A stretch of 64,000 bases of DNA from Cliona cf. orientalis (Eukaryota; Porifera; Demospongiae; Clionaida; Clionaidae), in the NCBI GenBank assembly GCA_963930775.1, contig OZ005698.1, positions 4,098,501-4,162,500 of the forward strand. The letters are read 5' to 3'. Under the pieces are notes generated by a model, which did not search any database, had not been told where the DNA came from, and saw only the letters and a program-made list of their open reading frames with translations. Positions 27,101 through 42,100 of the stretch are shown one piece after another. Position 1 is the first letter of the stretch; the number at the start of each line of letters is the position of its first letter. A program made the position numbers and the translations under genes.

Positions 27101-30100
27101 GACGAGGACAACCGTCTCACAACGGTTGGGTGCCCAAGTATTTAGTAGGGGCAGAAATACTAGTTACCAGGTAAAAGGTGCACAAAGATTAAGCATATCT
27201 TTAATGATAATAATTGAATAAAGCACAGCGGTCCCTGGTAACTAGTCTGAATGGCAGATCAAAAGGGCTCCAATCAAGTGGGAGAGTGTGGCACCTGCCC
27301 ACCGCCAAACCAATACTTCTCCTCATGAACCAAGACCAGATCCTAGGCAGTCAGGGTACTCCAGTTACGGGAGTGGTAGTAGGAGTAATAATCGTGTCAA
27401 TAAAATCAACACATGACGATACAGAGTAACTTTATATGTATGTACGTATATATGGTTGCATGCGAAGTATATGCCCAGCATGGCTCTATGGACATAAGCG
27501 CGAAATATTTATTACGCATATTCATTCCTGGGCCATATCCTCAGGGCACTTTTTCGCAGAGAATTATCATTTGTTTTGAAGGATGTATAGTGCCCTCCAG
27601 AGTTAAGTTCATATTGCATACTAAATTATTAACTCGATGACAAAGCTGTGATCAGACTGATTTCAGAACATGAATATTGGCCTTCTTTAACAGTGCAAAA
27701 TCATAGAGCTGTAATCCAATTTTTTTGCAGGACTACTGACCTTGTTGAATGCTGCTATGCACAACAGGATGCAAAAGTACAGACGTGGCTTCCATACTAC
27801 TGACCTAACAAGTGTAACCCACAATGCCCAGACTTGAGTTCAGGAAGGTATTCAATGCAATGTTCTTTTCCCTTCTTTAATAGCATGTAACTATTTAGTG
27901 GGCAACAAGCGAGCTGACACACCAGACAGAAAAAAATTGTCTGGATATAATCATATAGTATATCAGCTACTTCTAGATTGCACGGTAGAGCCATACAATG
28001 AAAGCAGGCTCCCTATACTTCACTTTCAAGTAAATTGGTTAAAAGCTGTCGTGTTTATGCGTGCCCACCCATCATGTACGCGTGGGACATTGCAAATGCA
28101 TGGTTTCCCTACTTCAAAGTGCTTTAATTCAACGCATGAATCAAAATTTTTGCATATCAAATCTTATTTCAATACATTCTGTATAAATTACGTCCCCAAG
28201 TGCTTTTCTATTTAGTGTGTAATTTCTACTTAGTGTCATTCAGCAATACCTTGCCACTTTTGTCCAAGTGCACAACATATAAAACTATAGTATATCTTAC
28301 TACCACGTACTCATAACTGGCAGAGTGAGGTATTCCAATGACAGACGTATCCAGTAGTTCTCCTTGGCGGTCACAGCAAACAACCAGCATCCATCGTTGA
28401 TCAGATGAGACACAGTAGCCACAAAACAGCACTGCTTCATCAGGATCAAATAGAATAGGATGAATTTGTGTACCCAAAAGTGGACCACTACCAGAGAGAG
28501 GAGGTTCAGGGGACAAGATGAAAGGTGGAGCATACACTTGACGATAAAAACAACCCTGTATAACATAATTATTATTGATAATTATATTACCATACTCTGG
28601 TGAAAGATGGCCTACTATGGTATGTCTGCAACTCCTACACTTGCTGCAAGATTTGTGATGGATTAGGCAATGATATGATTAGGCAGAGGGTGGGCTAGAA
28701 CAATATTGTTATCAGTAGGTTATATTGGACATATATTGTAGGTTCTCAAATTGCAGCTTTGCCTTAATTTCCTGAAAAGTTTACACGTTGCAAGGTGTAA
28801 ACTCAACAGCACAGCAGTTTACACTAGTATAACATACAGTAGTAAATGTTACAGTGCTACTGTACTTTGAGCATGGAAATTTAGAAATGCACTTGTCTAC
28901 CATAAGGTTCACCATCCATGTACCCTCTTTTGAAAAACTATACAAAGAATACGTGATTATTATACAAATATTACCCTTTTACTCTCTCTTTCAGCAGTTG
29001 GTCCAAATGATGTTAGTGTCCTTGCCCCATCTAGGTGGCAAAATGCTGGCCGGCATCGGGAATACACTGAAAATGCCAACGATCTTAACTGGCCACACCT
29101 CCCACTAGATGGCCCCAGCAATTCTTTGGGATCAACCAACTGGAGAAGCAATTTACTCCTGATGAAATCTGGGATTCCTTCATCGATTAGCATCTCAGAC
29201 AGAGCATGGAGGATGTGAAAACTTTGCAATCTCTCTTCTTGACTATGTTCATTCTTACTGCTGTTACTGATGAGGAGACTGTCACAGAGGACATAGAGAA
29301 CAATTGTGAGAGAGTGTGATGCTTGATTAATATTAAAATTATTAGAAGAGGAGTGATAGGAAGAGCTGTGATGGGCAGCGTGGTGAGTATTGGCTGGGTC
29401 ATGGGACATCAAAAAGGAGGGTGTATAGGTAGACAAAAGTTCTTCATTGTCGGAAGGGAGAGATGATAGGTACGTACCTATTACAATGTATAAGGTTACA
29501 ATTATATACATGTAACTTCATTATTTAATACCGTATAGCCGGATATATTGGCGGGAATTAAATTTGGCGGTTGAGCCCAAAATTGCTATTGCAAGAATAT
29601 TGGCAGATTTGGATTTGGCGGTTCGGTACGGGATTGCCATACGTATATGCAAATAGGAAATTTTGGCGGATTTTAATTGTGGCGGTTGTAATAATAGACT
29701 GCCAAACCGCCAAATTTTCCGGCTATACAGTAGTTCACTTTCTGATAGAGTAGCCCCTCAAAGCTGACTGGTAAATACTGGCAAATAATACTTTTTGGTG
29801 CAAGTTTTATTTATGTGACCATGCATGCACGCATAAATATATATTCATGGTGCATAAATTTACCACGCTATGCATTACAAGACATTAAATGATAAAATAC
29901 ATGTATATTAAACTGAGTCTGTTTAGACAGCTTGGTATAATTTTCACACATGCATACTTCAGTGTATCCATATGCCATGTATTTGATGCAGCTTGTGTTA
30001 TCTCCATCATTTTGACACAGACATATATATACCCAGGAGAAAAAGACTGTGCAAATATGTGGTTAGTGCAAGCATTGGTGGGTACAATGTGGATATCCGC

Positions 30101-33100
30101 TGATATAGTGACTGTTTAACATCCGGTTATGCCCAACACGCGGGTGCAAGTGGTTAAAAAATTAATGACGATGGCATTTCGACATCGAAGCAAGCTTGTA
30201 TCGGGCGATACTCAGGGTCGTTGATGGTTAGCAGCCAAAGGTTTGAATGCACACAGAATCGATGTGCTCCCTTCTTAACTTTATTGTCAATCTCACTGGA
30301 AATAACAGTAAGGGGCAGCAGTGGGCAGTAATATGCGTGAAATTTGGCATGAAAGCTGCGTATTTTCGACACTAAGCTGCATGCACATGCGTTCCTTTTC
30401 ACCTGGGTATATACACAAAAATTAAAAAAATGAAATAGGGATGGCAGTGCCAAAAAGAACACAAACAAGATACCGTAAAGTCTGGTTAATAAGTGCACAT
30501 GCTTATTTAAGTGCATATTTTTTAATAAGCGCATGCTTCCTTCCTATTGTTAAGCATTGTCTAATAAGCGCATGCGCCCAATAAAGACGACAGTAACATT
30601 CATCGTTCGATCAAGAATGTTCCATGGCTAGGAGTAAGTTACCAACCTATTTTCGATTTACTCACACGAGATCAACTTCTGTGACATCAACTACCACGTG
30701 ATCAATTCTTATAAGAGCAACTTTTCGTGAAGTCAACTATCAGGAAATCAACTTCCATAAAATTAACTGCTTTTAAATCAACTCACAAAAATAAGGGAAA
30801 TAACTAGGCACATAGCTTAAAGCACATCTGTAGAGTTCTGCTCTTGGCTAAGTGCCTCTAACTGGTCATCGTAGATGGAGGTGCTCTCATCTCTGGCCCT
30901 TTTCCTCATTTGTGCAATGAGTGGTGGTCTGAGCTGGGTTTGGTGGGTGGTTGTTCTCCACCATGCTGCTTCCCTCTGAAGTGGCTCTTGCTAGGCATCC
31001 AGCCTTGCAGTTTTGGCATCTCCAGAATTGGAAGCCATTTGCACCATCCCTTATCTTCGTGTAGATATACCCCTCAAAATGAAGGTCTTTCCTCCTCGGT
31101 TGGTATCGAAAAACTGAGCCATTGCAGAAAATGATACTGAGTGTGCATTGTGCTCAGGATGTCACTGGCTTAAATAGAAAAAGCTCACTACTCTATACCT
31201 GTCGATGCATAATATAGACCTTTGGCAAGCACTAATAATACTTAAAGACTAGGTCAAAATAGAAAAGCTCACTACTCAATACCTGTTGATATATATGTTG
31301 ACCTTTGGCAAGCACTAATTACTCAAAGATAGGATCACTGACATATCAGTGTGTGCATCAACATATCAATACCTAGTTGATTTGAGGAGTTGAGTTGAAT
31401 TCTAATAGAGTTGATCCTATGAAAGTTGATGTCCAGAGAGTTGACATCATACAAATTGCTCTTGTAGGAATTGATCACGGGGAGTTGATCACATAAGAAT
31501 TGATCTCGTGTGTACACACCCTATTTTCGGATAGCCAGTTGCATGCCATACTCAACAATGTGATGTTCCACTGAGACAGGTTCGGACTCTTGACCTTGAT
31601 TTCGAAGTAAGTCTCGCCAAAGAAGTCGGCTATTTTCCATGGTTTTCTTCCAGCAATGGCTTCCGATCATACTACTGTGAACTATTACGGAGCTTATTCC
31701 AAGAATCGCTGTGTTCATAACTGGCTAGCTTTGTGATTGAGAGCTCGAATATGCTGGCAGTGGGCGGGGCCAAAACTTCACTATCTCTTAAGTGCACATC
31801 GCATGTTTCCCTACCACTGAGAGTTATAAGCGCATGCACTTATTAACCAGACTTTACAGTATGTGGAGATACTTATCACATCCACTATACATCACTATGC
31901 TTGCTTTTCTCCAAATATCATGCACTTGATATTGACCCAAGTCCGTATTGGTAACCTCTAATTCAGTATGCTAGTGCTAATCCTTTGTGATTGATCTTCT
32001 CCACTCTATGCATGTGGAAGAAATCCATGGATAGTTGGTATATTAATTATTGCATTACTGGTTAGTTTATTCCTGCCCTGCAGTAGGAGTAAAAAAGGTG
32101 ATGTTTTCATTCCGTTCCGCCCCGTCGAGATGGAAGTAAAACAGCCGTTCCCCATACAGAAGAATGGAAATGGAAGAGTGGAGGCTGACGTGTACATGCA
32201 ATCAATTATTCCCAATCATAGCTAGCATAAAAATGACACCTCAAGAGCCTAAGGAAGCCAAAAGTATCGCTCTATCCAATCGATCGCATTTGGAGGTCAT
32301 CAGAGTCGATTGGCAACGTGAAGTCGATTGATTGTTGATAGCAGACTTCAAACCCATACGAGCCTTGATCACAAAACTCGCTCAAAATTGAAAAATGGCA
32401 GTAGTGAACTGCAGTTTAGAAGACCGTGGCAGTATAAAACTATTGATTCTAGTCCGTGAGCGAACGAGCTGGCCTTTCATTTTTTTGCACGTCAAAAATC
32501 CATGCCCAATTACCAATTGTATACGCGTGCATATGGAATGGAAACAGTACGGCTAGCATGAACGGTGCGACGGCGTCTGGACGGTGCGGAATGGAATGGA
32601 AACGTCACCGTTTTTTTACCGCTACTGTAGCTACTCAAAAAACAAGAATAAGGATGTATAATGGATACAAGTACCGAACTTTATCTAATGGAACACATGT
32701 TCCAATTGATGTAAGGTATTTTATGAATTCTTATGTTTGTATATGGAGTGATCGACAACCTTTGTTACACTTTTCAAAATTTGAAAATTTTTTCCACGCG
32801 TTCTCTTAGATTAAGTACAGTAATCCTTATACATTATAGACCATGCGGCCTGAGGGGGTATGGTGTAACTATTTTAAAGCCTATATATTACGGCAATGCA
32901 TTTGCATTACTATAGTAACACATCCAGTAATGACGTCATCCAACCACAACCATAGCAGCTCCATAGTGACTGTATGACGTCATACCATTTGAACGTACGT
33001 ACTAGCTAGCCAGCTGTGTAGATGGCAGCACTTTTGTACGCTAGTAGCAGCGATGATTATACTTAGCTTCTTGACTCTTAGCTCCTACAATGACAATCAA

Positions 33101-36100
33101 TCATCTGCAGCAATTCCTTGACTGAAATGCTGGCCTTTGTTGCTCATTTTTGATTGTTAGGTAAGCACTTATATGGCCTACAGGGCTATAAATGTGGAGT
33201 GTGCATAGCTGAAACAGTATCAGGCTTACTGGGCTTTGTACAATCATTTTGTAGTGCATGGTAGAGATCCAGATTGTATACTTACAAGCTAGCTAACAAT
33301 TATGTATGGCATATGTGCATTGCGCCGGCAGCACCTAGCTGGAGTGTAAGTCCTCTTAAAAAACTAGTGATTAAAGCGCTAGTCAACACAGCCAAAAAAA
33401 ATCGATAACATGCACCCATCTAATGTGTTCGTACATACATAGATAATATTGTTTTGGACATATTAGATTCTATCTATGGCAAAGTTCATGGCAAAAGAGC
33501 AACCAGGTGATACCTGTATTGCCCTAGCCACATCTTGGATGATATGAGCATTGCCCCCCTCCTTGGTCAGCAATACGGCGTATACCGAAACTGCATGTCA
33601 CTTTGATCCACCCACACAGTAGGCTTTAAATATATACTATATCAAGATTTCAGTGGGCTTCATTCATGCCATAACCTCTACTGTTTAGTACTGCTGTGTG
33701 CTCTGTACACGTATGTGCATAATGAACTCACTGAGTACTTTCTTGCAAAACTTGCTTAAGTCAGTCAATCCAACTGGAGCACCTGTTAAAATACAATTAA
33801 ATCATTCAATAATACGTTGGCTACCATTCCTCACCATGTCGTGTAGAGGTATTGGCATCATCTGTATCATTGGCAGAAGTACAATGATTACCAGATACCA
33901 ATAAAATGCCGTCAGCACCAATGTCCTTCTCTAAGGGAACATGCTGGCCTAGCTGACAGTTCTGCATAGTGTATTGGGTATCATCACACAAATTAAGTAG
34001 TCTATAGTATCTGCAAACCTTAAATGTGATGGAGAGGTTTCGGAAGTAGTTCGCAAGTGCTTTAGAGATGGTAGACGCACTAGATGAAATGCCAGGGGAT
34101 GGCACCAATACAAGGTAGGCCACATTCTTACGTAAGGCATATGGCTCAAACAGAAGTTTATCCTACATGAATAAATCAGGAGCATATGATAGGCTTCACA
34201 ATGTTCATATCATGTAATAGTTATATCATAAGCGCGAGATGTAAGGTATTTATTGCACTGAAGCCCAAGGGCACTTGCACCCGAGGGAGGAGAGCAATAG
34301 CATCTCGAGTGCATGTGATAATATTATAACTAGTTTATATCCCATGGGCAAAATTACCATAAAAAGACAAGAGGAGAAAAGCTCATTTTACTCAAAATGG
34401 ACACAAAGTCGCACTCTGAGGCAAGCTCTCACACTTCTGAGTGTCTCGTGACTGAGCGATGTGGTCAAATCCACACAGCTAGCTACAGCCATCGAACTCT
34501 GACAACAAACTACCATCGTTAGCGTGACCTGTAACATTGAGCTCAGAAGCCAAGAAACAAAGCTTGAGGTATTGACTATCCTAAAAACAAGGCTATGCGC
34601 CTACACAGTAAGCTTACCTAGCTAGGTACGCGTGTACTAAGTTGACTCACGATTGACAACTTCACCCATCACTTCGAATCAGTGATCTACCACCACCCTT
34701 CCTGCCATCATGCCGCTATACACTCCATTTAATCTTGTGAGACAGTGGCTAATGCTCCATTGATTAACCAAAAGGGTTTCGATCATGATTTCCTATCAAG
34801 GGTGGTGCAAAAGCAATCATTGAAGAACAAAGGGGGTAGGGCAGGACAATAGACTAGCACTTTAATATTTGCATGATCATGCCTGTAAAGGCATACTTCT
34901 GTGGCACACCATGGAACTTGAAATTTAGACATATTCACTATATTTTTGTATGATCAAGATTAGGTTAGCCATAAGAGTGTAAATCTACATGTACAGTCCA
35001 ATTTCGATTATCTGAACCCAGGGGAAATTTTGAACTGTTCGGATAAGCAAGAAGTTCGAATAACGTTGACCACGCCCAAGCTACACCCACGAAATTGATC
35101 GTGCAAAACGCACAGACTTATCGAGCATTTCAATCTCATTCTCAATTGATAGAACACTTACCTTACTTCTTTGAGTGTTAGAACTAGATTTGATAGCAGT
35201 GCAGCAGCTGGTTTTCGCGTGGCAACTATGCGACGTAGTTTTACTGCACACGTGCAAGCCGAATACGTGATCACAAGGTGTACTTATGTACTTATTTCTT
35301 TGCATATTGAGTTCAGATAATCGAGGGTTTGGATAATTGAGGTTGGACCATGTAGTGATACTAGCACTGTTGATGTAGCCAGCTGTGCATCCATGCATTG
35401 CCACAGTATGGCGGTTTATATGTTGACCCCTGCAAGATTTACAACCTGATCAGTATTAACCTTTCCAATTAACACCACTAGAATAATACCAATCATTCAT
35501 TATTGTTCTAACCCAAACCCTAAACCCCACCCTCTGCCTAATCCACATTGTGCACAGCAATCCTGCAGCAACTATTCACCAAAGTGCACATTATTGATGA
35601 TATAAGAGATGCAAAAATAATAATAATATATTATTAATGAATGCACTGAAGTGCAGAACCCTCATTGCACATGTATAGCATGGCTCACTGTGTATGCTTG
35701 TTCAATATCAGATTAAGTACTGAACTACATACCCTGCAGCTGAACAGGGTTCTGGTATATACTGTTCTCTTCAGAGTCAGTGCATGATCTAGGAGTAGGG
35801 GGAAGGCACCTGGCTATATGTCACTATAATAAATCTGTGACATACCTAAACTGAATTATGAACTTGAGAGCCGCTGCCTGCCATGTAAGCACAGACAGGC
35901 AAGTTGTAACAGCTACACACTACTAATCACTTAACATGACCACTATTCCATTATGATGAGTATACTTCGAATGGGTACTTTCTCTTAGATGACCCTTACC
36001 ATTTAGGGTTGGGACGGACGGACTGATGGACAAAAATCGCCAAATGATTGCAATAACCCTTCGCCTTTTATGGCGAGGATTAATTATATGAATATTCAAT

Positions 36101-39100
36101 GCCAAGGGTGGATACAGGAAGGGACTGTGTCCCCTAGTGCGGGAAGCTGAGAATAATTAATGGTTTAAAATTAGCAAACATGAGATTCTGACAGCTATTT
36201 CTATCAATTTTAGGGGAGAATTTTATTATACCGTATAGCGGGAAATTTTCAAGGGAGAAAACTTTCGCGGATCGATAGGAAAGGATCATTTCGCGGAATG
36301 CTAAAACTGTTCGCATAATGGGTGTGGCATACCTAGAATTTCGTGGAGAAAACTTTCGCGGATGGCTAAAAAATCGCGAAATTCGTGAAAGTTTTCTCCC
36401 TCGAAAATTTCCCGCTATACGGTATTGTACATGTGAATGGTAGATCTTCTCAGGAGGGAAGCGGTGTGCATCAAGCAACTTCCAATCCCAACGTTTACAA
36501 GTAAATCCAGACCAGTAGCTATAAGGAATCACGTGAACATTCCTGGTGAGCAGCACTATGCACTATATTTAACTTACCCAGGCTGGCAGAGATAGCGGGG
36601 AGACAGATAGCCACTCATGATCATGACCGACTAGCACTGGAGTGATGGGCAATGGCAAACACTCATCACTGATGGCAGCTGCAATGGATATATACACATT
36701 GTTATTACACAGCAGGATAGGATCAGCTAGGGTACCAATACGCATTATGTACATGTGTGCATAAGTAATCATAGAGTATAAGTAGGGATGACCCGGATAG
36801 GCCATATATGTAATACATTACAAATTTCAAATATCTCAAAACAGATAACCTTATAAAATTTCTAAGTGTAAAAATCGGAATCTCCAGCAAATTATCTATC
36901 TAACAAGACCAAGATCATCCATCAAATCAATTGCATATGCCAGAACCAGATGTTCAAAAAAACACAATCTTTTCTTTCTTTTTCATTATCAGGGCTAACT
37001 CAAGACTGCCTGGACCGCTCGCCTTAGTTCTCATATAAATCCACTCTATTTTGTAGCGCACAGGTCCAGGGCATGTTAGTTTGGTGTTATCTCGACAGTT
37101 ACACATAATGGTGGGTGTGTACAGCTCATTAACTAATGGGTGTGTCTGATACGCCATTTTGTCATACAATGTGCATGCTCGGAATGTGTTGCCATGGTGA
37201 AATCATGTGACTATGGTCAGGGGCGCAGCGCGAGCGAACCGGATCGCGTACAATGTAACTGGCCTGGCTCGATCGCTCAGCGCTCAGTTTTAGCCTCGAG
37301 CCAGGCGCCAGGCTCTCCTGCGTGAGCAAACTATAGCTTAGTTAACTAGGCCAGTGCAAGCTGAGTGCTATACAGTGAACTAGGTATCAAGATGCTCCTC
37401 AGCAGTCAGCATAACAGCCAGTTCACAACTTGAAGAGACACACCGCTACCTGGGCAGCCTTCTATCTTGAAGGGCGTGGCTAAGACTTTGCGCGCATGCG
37501 CGAACTTCGGTACCTCCGATCTACTACCGTATAGCGGGAAACTTTCGAGGGAGAAAACTTTCACAAATTTCGCGATTTTCCTGCCATCCGCGAAAGTTTT
37601 CTCTACGAAATTCTAGGCATGCCACACCCACTATGCGACCAATTTTAACATTCCGCGAAAGTTTTCTCCGCGAAATGCTCCTTTCCTACCGATCCGCGAA
37701 AGTTTTCTCCCTCGAAAACTTCCCGCTATACGGTACCTACTAATTCCACTGGACAGAAGTTAAGAGTTGAATGAGCAAGCCATAATATAAGATGGCATTG
37801 ATAAATAAATTATACTAAGAGCAATAAAAAATAAGAACAGAAATAAGTATAAAAAAAGAAGGATGAAGTAGGTCAAAAAGTACACAAACAAGATTTGTAA
37901 GGCATAAGCATCTGCTATACATCCCTACGCTTACTTTTTGAGGGGTGCAAAAATAATGCAACTGAATCAAAACTATCCTGAACCATCGTGACAACCAGGG
38001 AACAACCTGAATGTCTCCCACATGCCGCACTCGACAAATACATCAACATCAATAGGTGCATAATAATCGAGAAAAGCAAGTGAAGGGATGTATAGCAGAT
38101 GCTTATGCCTTACAAATCTTGTTTGTGTACTTTTTGACCCTGCCATCCCTACTTCATCCTTCAGCCACATGTATGTGTACGTGTATAATGGTAGTAATCT
38201 GACGGAAACTCTGGCGTATGTACTGTGTGCCTTACTCTTAGTCTCTGCTTTCTACCTATGAAAGGAGAATCTGGGTTCTAGAAATAAATGAGCAGGCCTC
38301 ACGAACCTGCCGTTCTTCCTATCTCATGTACATGTATATGCTGCCAAATGCAACCATAATAATTACTATAGTACATAGGCATGCAGATATGGCTAAATTT
38401 TTTAATTTTCTAAACATTGGATATAATATTATTATTATTCACTGTTTCAGTATATCAAAAAAATATACGGTGATGGTATCTGTTCCATAGAAGCATTGCA
38501 TGCAGTCATTCGAAAGCTAACAGCAAGCTTCTCCTGGAAAAGGATAATTTAGTACTTGATGTTGCCACATACATGCATACTAATGTCATGCAGGGCCTGT
38601 TTGGGGCGAGCCTGAGTGAGTCTCTGTCAGACTGGAGTAGCTGTGACTCGAAAACTTTAAAGCCATAGCACGATAGATCGTGAAGACCACTGACACAGAT
38701 CCTAGCAAACAATAATCGACAGTCATAGTGCCATGTAGCTCCATGTATATATGTATGTTTCTATCCCTATGCCAATAGTCAATAAAATTATAGCTGCCCA
38801 GGCTTAGTGTGGTGGGACAGCTACATAGCTGCCTCTGTTGTCGTCACAGTCTTGGTGAGCAGCCATCTACTGTAAATTGCAAATACAAAAAATTTCATGT
38901 GATATTATACTATATACAACGAAAAATATTTTTGGAGCGATAGTTTCTTTATATAGTCCGTGTCCTAACATGGAGGGCAAAAGATGCGCTCTTCTACAAG
39001 TTCGGAAGGCCCATGATTGGTCAGATTTGCAGTGCTGCGTGCACAAAAAAGGTTGGCCATAGAGATGCATTCTCAAACAAATGGCACCAAGCGTCGAACG

Positions 39101-42100
39101 TTTCGAGAGGCCAGCTCAGAAGGCCACCGAGCCTCGAGCGAAGCGAGAGACGAGGTCTATTCTTTGTCATAGCCTAATGGTAGATTCGACAGAGCGAGAA
39201 CGTCGCCATTGCAGTGGCGAGTTCGAGCAGCTGCTATTGACCTGCATCGAGGGGTGTGGTCTACAAATGCAAAGTAATACTAACAGGTTCAAAGTTCGTG
39301 CTAGCATGCACACTGTACTAACGATTGACATAATATTATGCACAGCTAGGGAGTGATACTTCTCTGAGTGTGTGAGCTTTAATACTGTGAGTAACTCATG
39401 CATATTAGCCACATTAATATTACCGTCAAGTCCGGTTAATAAGCGCATATTTTTTAATAGGCGCATGCTTCCTTCTGGTTGTTATGTACTATCTGATAAG
39501 CACATGCGTCCAATAAAGATGACAGCAATATTCACCATTTAACCAAGAGTTTTCCATGGCTACAACTAGTTTATCACCCTATTATTGGATAGCCAGCTGC
39601 ACGAGATCGACTATACTCAACACTGTGATGTTCCATTGTGACCACTTCAGACTTGACTCAAAGCGAGTCTCTCCAAAGAAGTCAGCAATTTTTCCACAAT
39701 TTTCTTCCAGCGATGGCTTCTGATCATACTCACATGAACTAACAGAGTTTATGCCAAGAATCGCTGTGTTCGTAAATTGCTAGCTTTGCAATTGAGCGCT
39801 CGAATGTGCTGGGAGTGGGCGCGGCCAAAACTTCACCCCTCTATTAAGCGCACATCGTCTAATAGGCGCATGTTTCCTTTCCACTGAGAGTAATAAGCGC
39901 ATGCGCTTATTAACCAGACTATACGGTATTCCATGATTGTGACATCAAACATACTTCTACTAACAATGAAATATTCGTGATAAGCTCTGTCTCACTCTCT
40001 CCTCCTTTGTAGCCTTATTTCTCTTTTGGTACTATGGCATAGTACAGCACAATATTATATGTAAAGCAATTTTATAATTAGTGAAATCTGAGCGCCATAT
40101 ATTTATATGGACCCTTAATTAGCCTATAAGAATGTACAATAGAATATTTTGCATTTATGGCCATAGAGCCATGATGGGTATATAATTTCGCGTGACCAAT
40201 GTACCACAGTATGTAATATACAATTCGTGCACATCTGTACCACTGCCCCAATTACACTAAACATTAAACCTATTCCAAAACAAAAAGTACACTCACTATG
40301 GCTGGGCTTGAGTTGTTGGAGATCTTTGAGAGTCAGCGGACCTTTGGTAGAGAACTTGAGACATGGAGTCTGATTGAAAGAGCTCTGAAACACTGATCTT
40401 AACTCCTTTAGTCTTTTGGTCAAAAACTTTGTTGGAAGAGTCAGAAGATCAAGAATCCAAGCACCTGGAGGTGGAATAAAGTTTGATGACAACTATTCAG
40501 TGGTATTTACATGCAATAGCATCTAGAGCAGTTGAGTACGATACATGTATGTACCAGAATTATCCTCCTTGTTCAGTGTAACACCAGTTAGCTTGCTGGG
40601 AGGGAGTGCTCCACCTGCAGGTCTCTTCCCAGTGCTCACTATCAACTGCTTGGCATTCAGTATAGCTGATACAACACTGTGAGAGTGATAAAGTTTGCAA
40701 GATGTAATGTCATGGTTCTCTTCCATGTTGCTGGGAGTTTTCAGCATCAAATGTGTGTGGTGACTGCCTTCCTTTTGAGAGACATCATGAAAGGCAGTTT
40801 TGCTATCTTGACAGCCACTGAAACAGAGGTGGAGGCAGTAGTCTTGCAGTAGCTCCAAAAATTTCATCAGTGGAAAGTTTGCCATAACTGAGAATGGACA
40901 TAAGAGTAACAATTGACTCTGTTCACCAACTTCTTAGATAATTTTTTAGCTACTGCATGCAACTACAGGGTTTATCTGGTCCAAAAAGGGAGGGGGGGGG
41001 GACAAATGAAGTATGCTACACGAATGGGCCACGCATGCACGAATGGGCCGCACAAGGCAAAGCATCAATTGACAACAGTATTCCCAAAAAAGTTATTTAT
41101 ATAAGCAACACTTTATGAATTTCAATTAACATTCTGTGTGGGGAAACAGAACCTCTTGGGGGGGAACACACCCCAATGGGGCACTATGCAAAAAAAACCC
41201 TGTGCAAGCATCAAGGGCATTACGTTTACAGGAGCAAACATATATGTACCTAAGGCCATGGTAATAAAATTATCGGTTTCTCAGACCTGCCCGCGCCCGC
41301 ATCCTCTTTTTGACGTTCAGCTCATTTTTTATTTTTAGGTCAAAGATCAAACTGATCATGTGATCACACTTTTGATATCGTGTGTGCAAGAAGTAGCTAA
41401 TAATTGCTAGCTGCTAGTCCAGTTGTTAGTTAGCTATGATGTTTGTACTGGTGACAGACTAAAGGAGTGTCCATAAGGCTCCAGAGAAAGTAATTTTGAT
41501 TGATATTCACTGTCTGGTAAGGCTATGACAGGATCATGAACCTTTTTTGTGCATGCAGTTGATGATATTCATTGATCCTATGGCACAAAAAAATCGTCGC
41601 CCTCCCGCACGCTATGGAAGCTTCTATGTGTCTGAGAAACCAGTTATTTTATTACCATGGCCTAACACAAAAATATTATTGTAAATTAATCAGTGTATAA
41701 TCATAGAGTCGGTAGACTCTATAAGTAGGGATGGCCCGGATATGCCATACATATAATACATTACAAATACCTAAATATCTCAAAATAGGTAATTTTGCAA
41801 AATTTCTAAGTGTGAAAATCAGAATCTCCAGCAAATTGTTCATCTAGCAAGACCAAGATCATTCATCAAAACAATTGTATGTGCCAGAACCAGATGTTTG
41901 AAAAATAGCCCATTTCTCATTCTTTTTTCTTTCTTTCTTTTTCATTATCAGGGCTAACTCAAGACTGTCTGGACAGCTCGCCTTAGTTCTCGTATAAATC
42001 CACTCTATTTTGTAGCGCACAGTGCAGTGGCAAGTTAGTTTGGCGTTATCTCAAGTTATGTAATAGTGGGTGTGTACGGTGCATTAACGAGTACGATTGG

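Larger units (their letters stand above)
30471..31861. mobile_element. TA-flanked MITE (GGTTAATAAG type) carrying a nested insertion
   Basis: Left end TACCGTAAAGTCTGGTTAAT and right end ATTAACCAGACTTTACAGTA are inverted repeats; AAGCGCATGC words continue inward on both sides. A 508-bp uninterrupted relative is at 39421-39928. Here an 0.86-kb element (30656-31519) separates the two halves. Confidence 0.85.
36770..38164. repeat. Composite repeat related to 41703-43298
   Basis: 36770-37195 matches 41703-42172 nearly word for word (AGTAGGGATG, CAGGGCTAACTCAAGACTG, ATAAATCCACTCTATTTTGT, TGATACGCCATTTTGT). 37740-38164 shares its left part with 42590-42840 and 44700-44900. The middle differs and contains a separate MITE (37525-37734). 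The right outer terminus seen at 43298 is missing here. Confidence 0.7.

Noticed and set aside
29529-33731. Further MED13 exon for the human KLKLYAQVCRYDLG segment
   Set aside because: The exons at 33732 and 28975 already join in phase and cover most of this segment; no additional exon-like frame was found between them.
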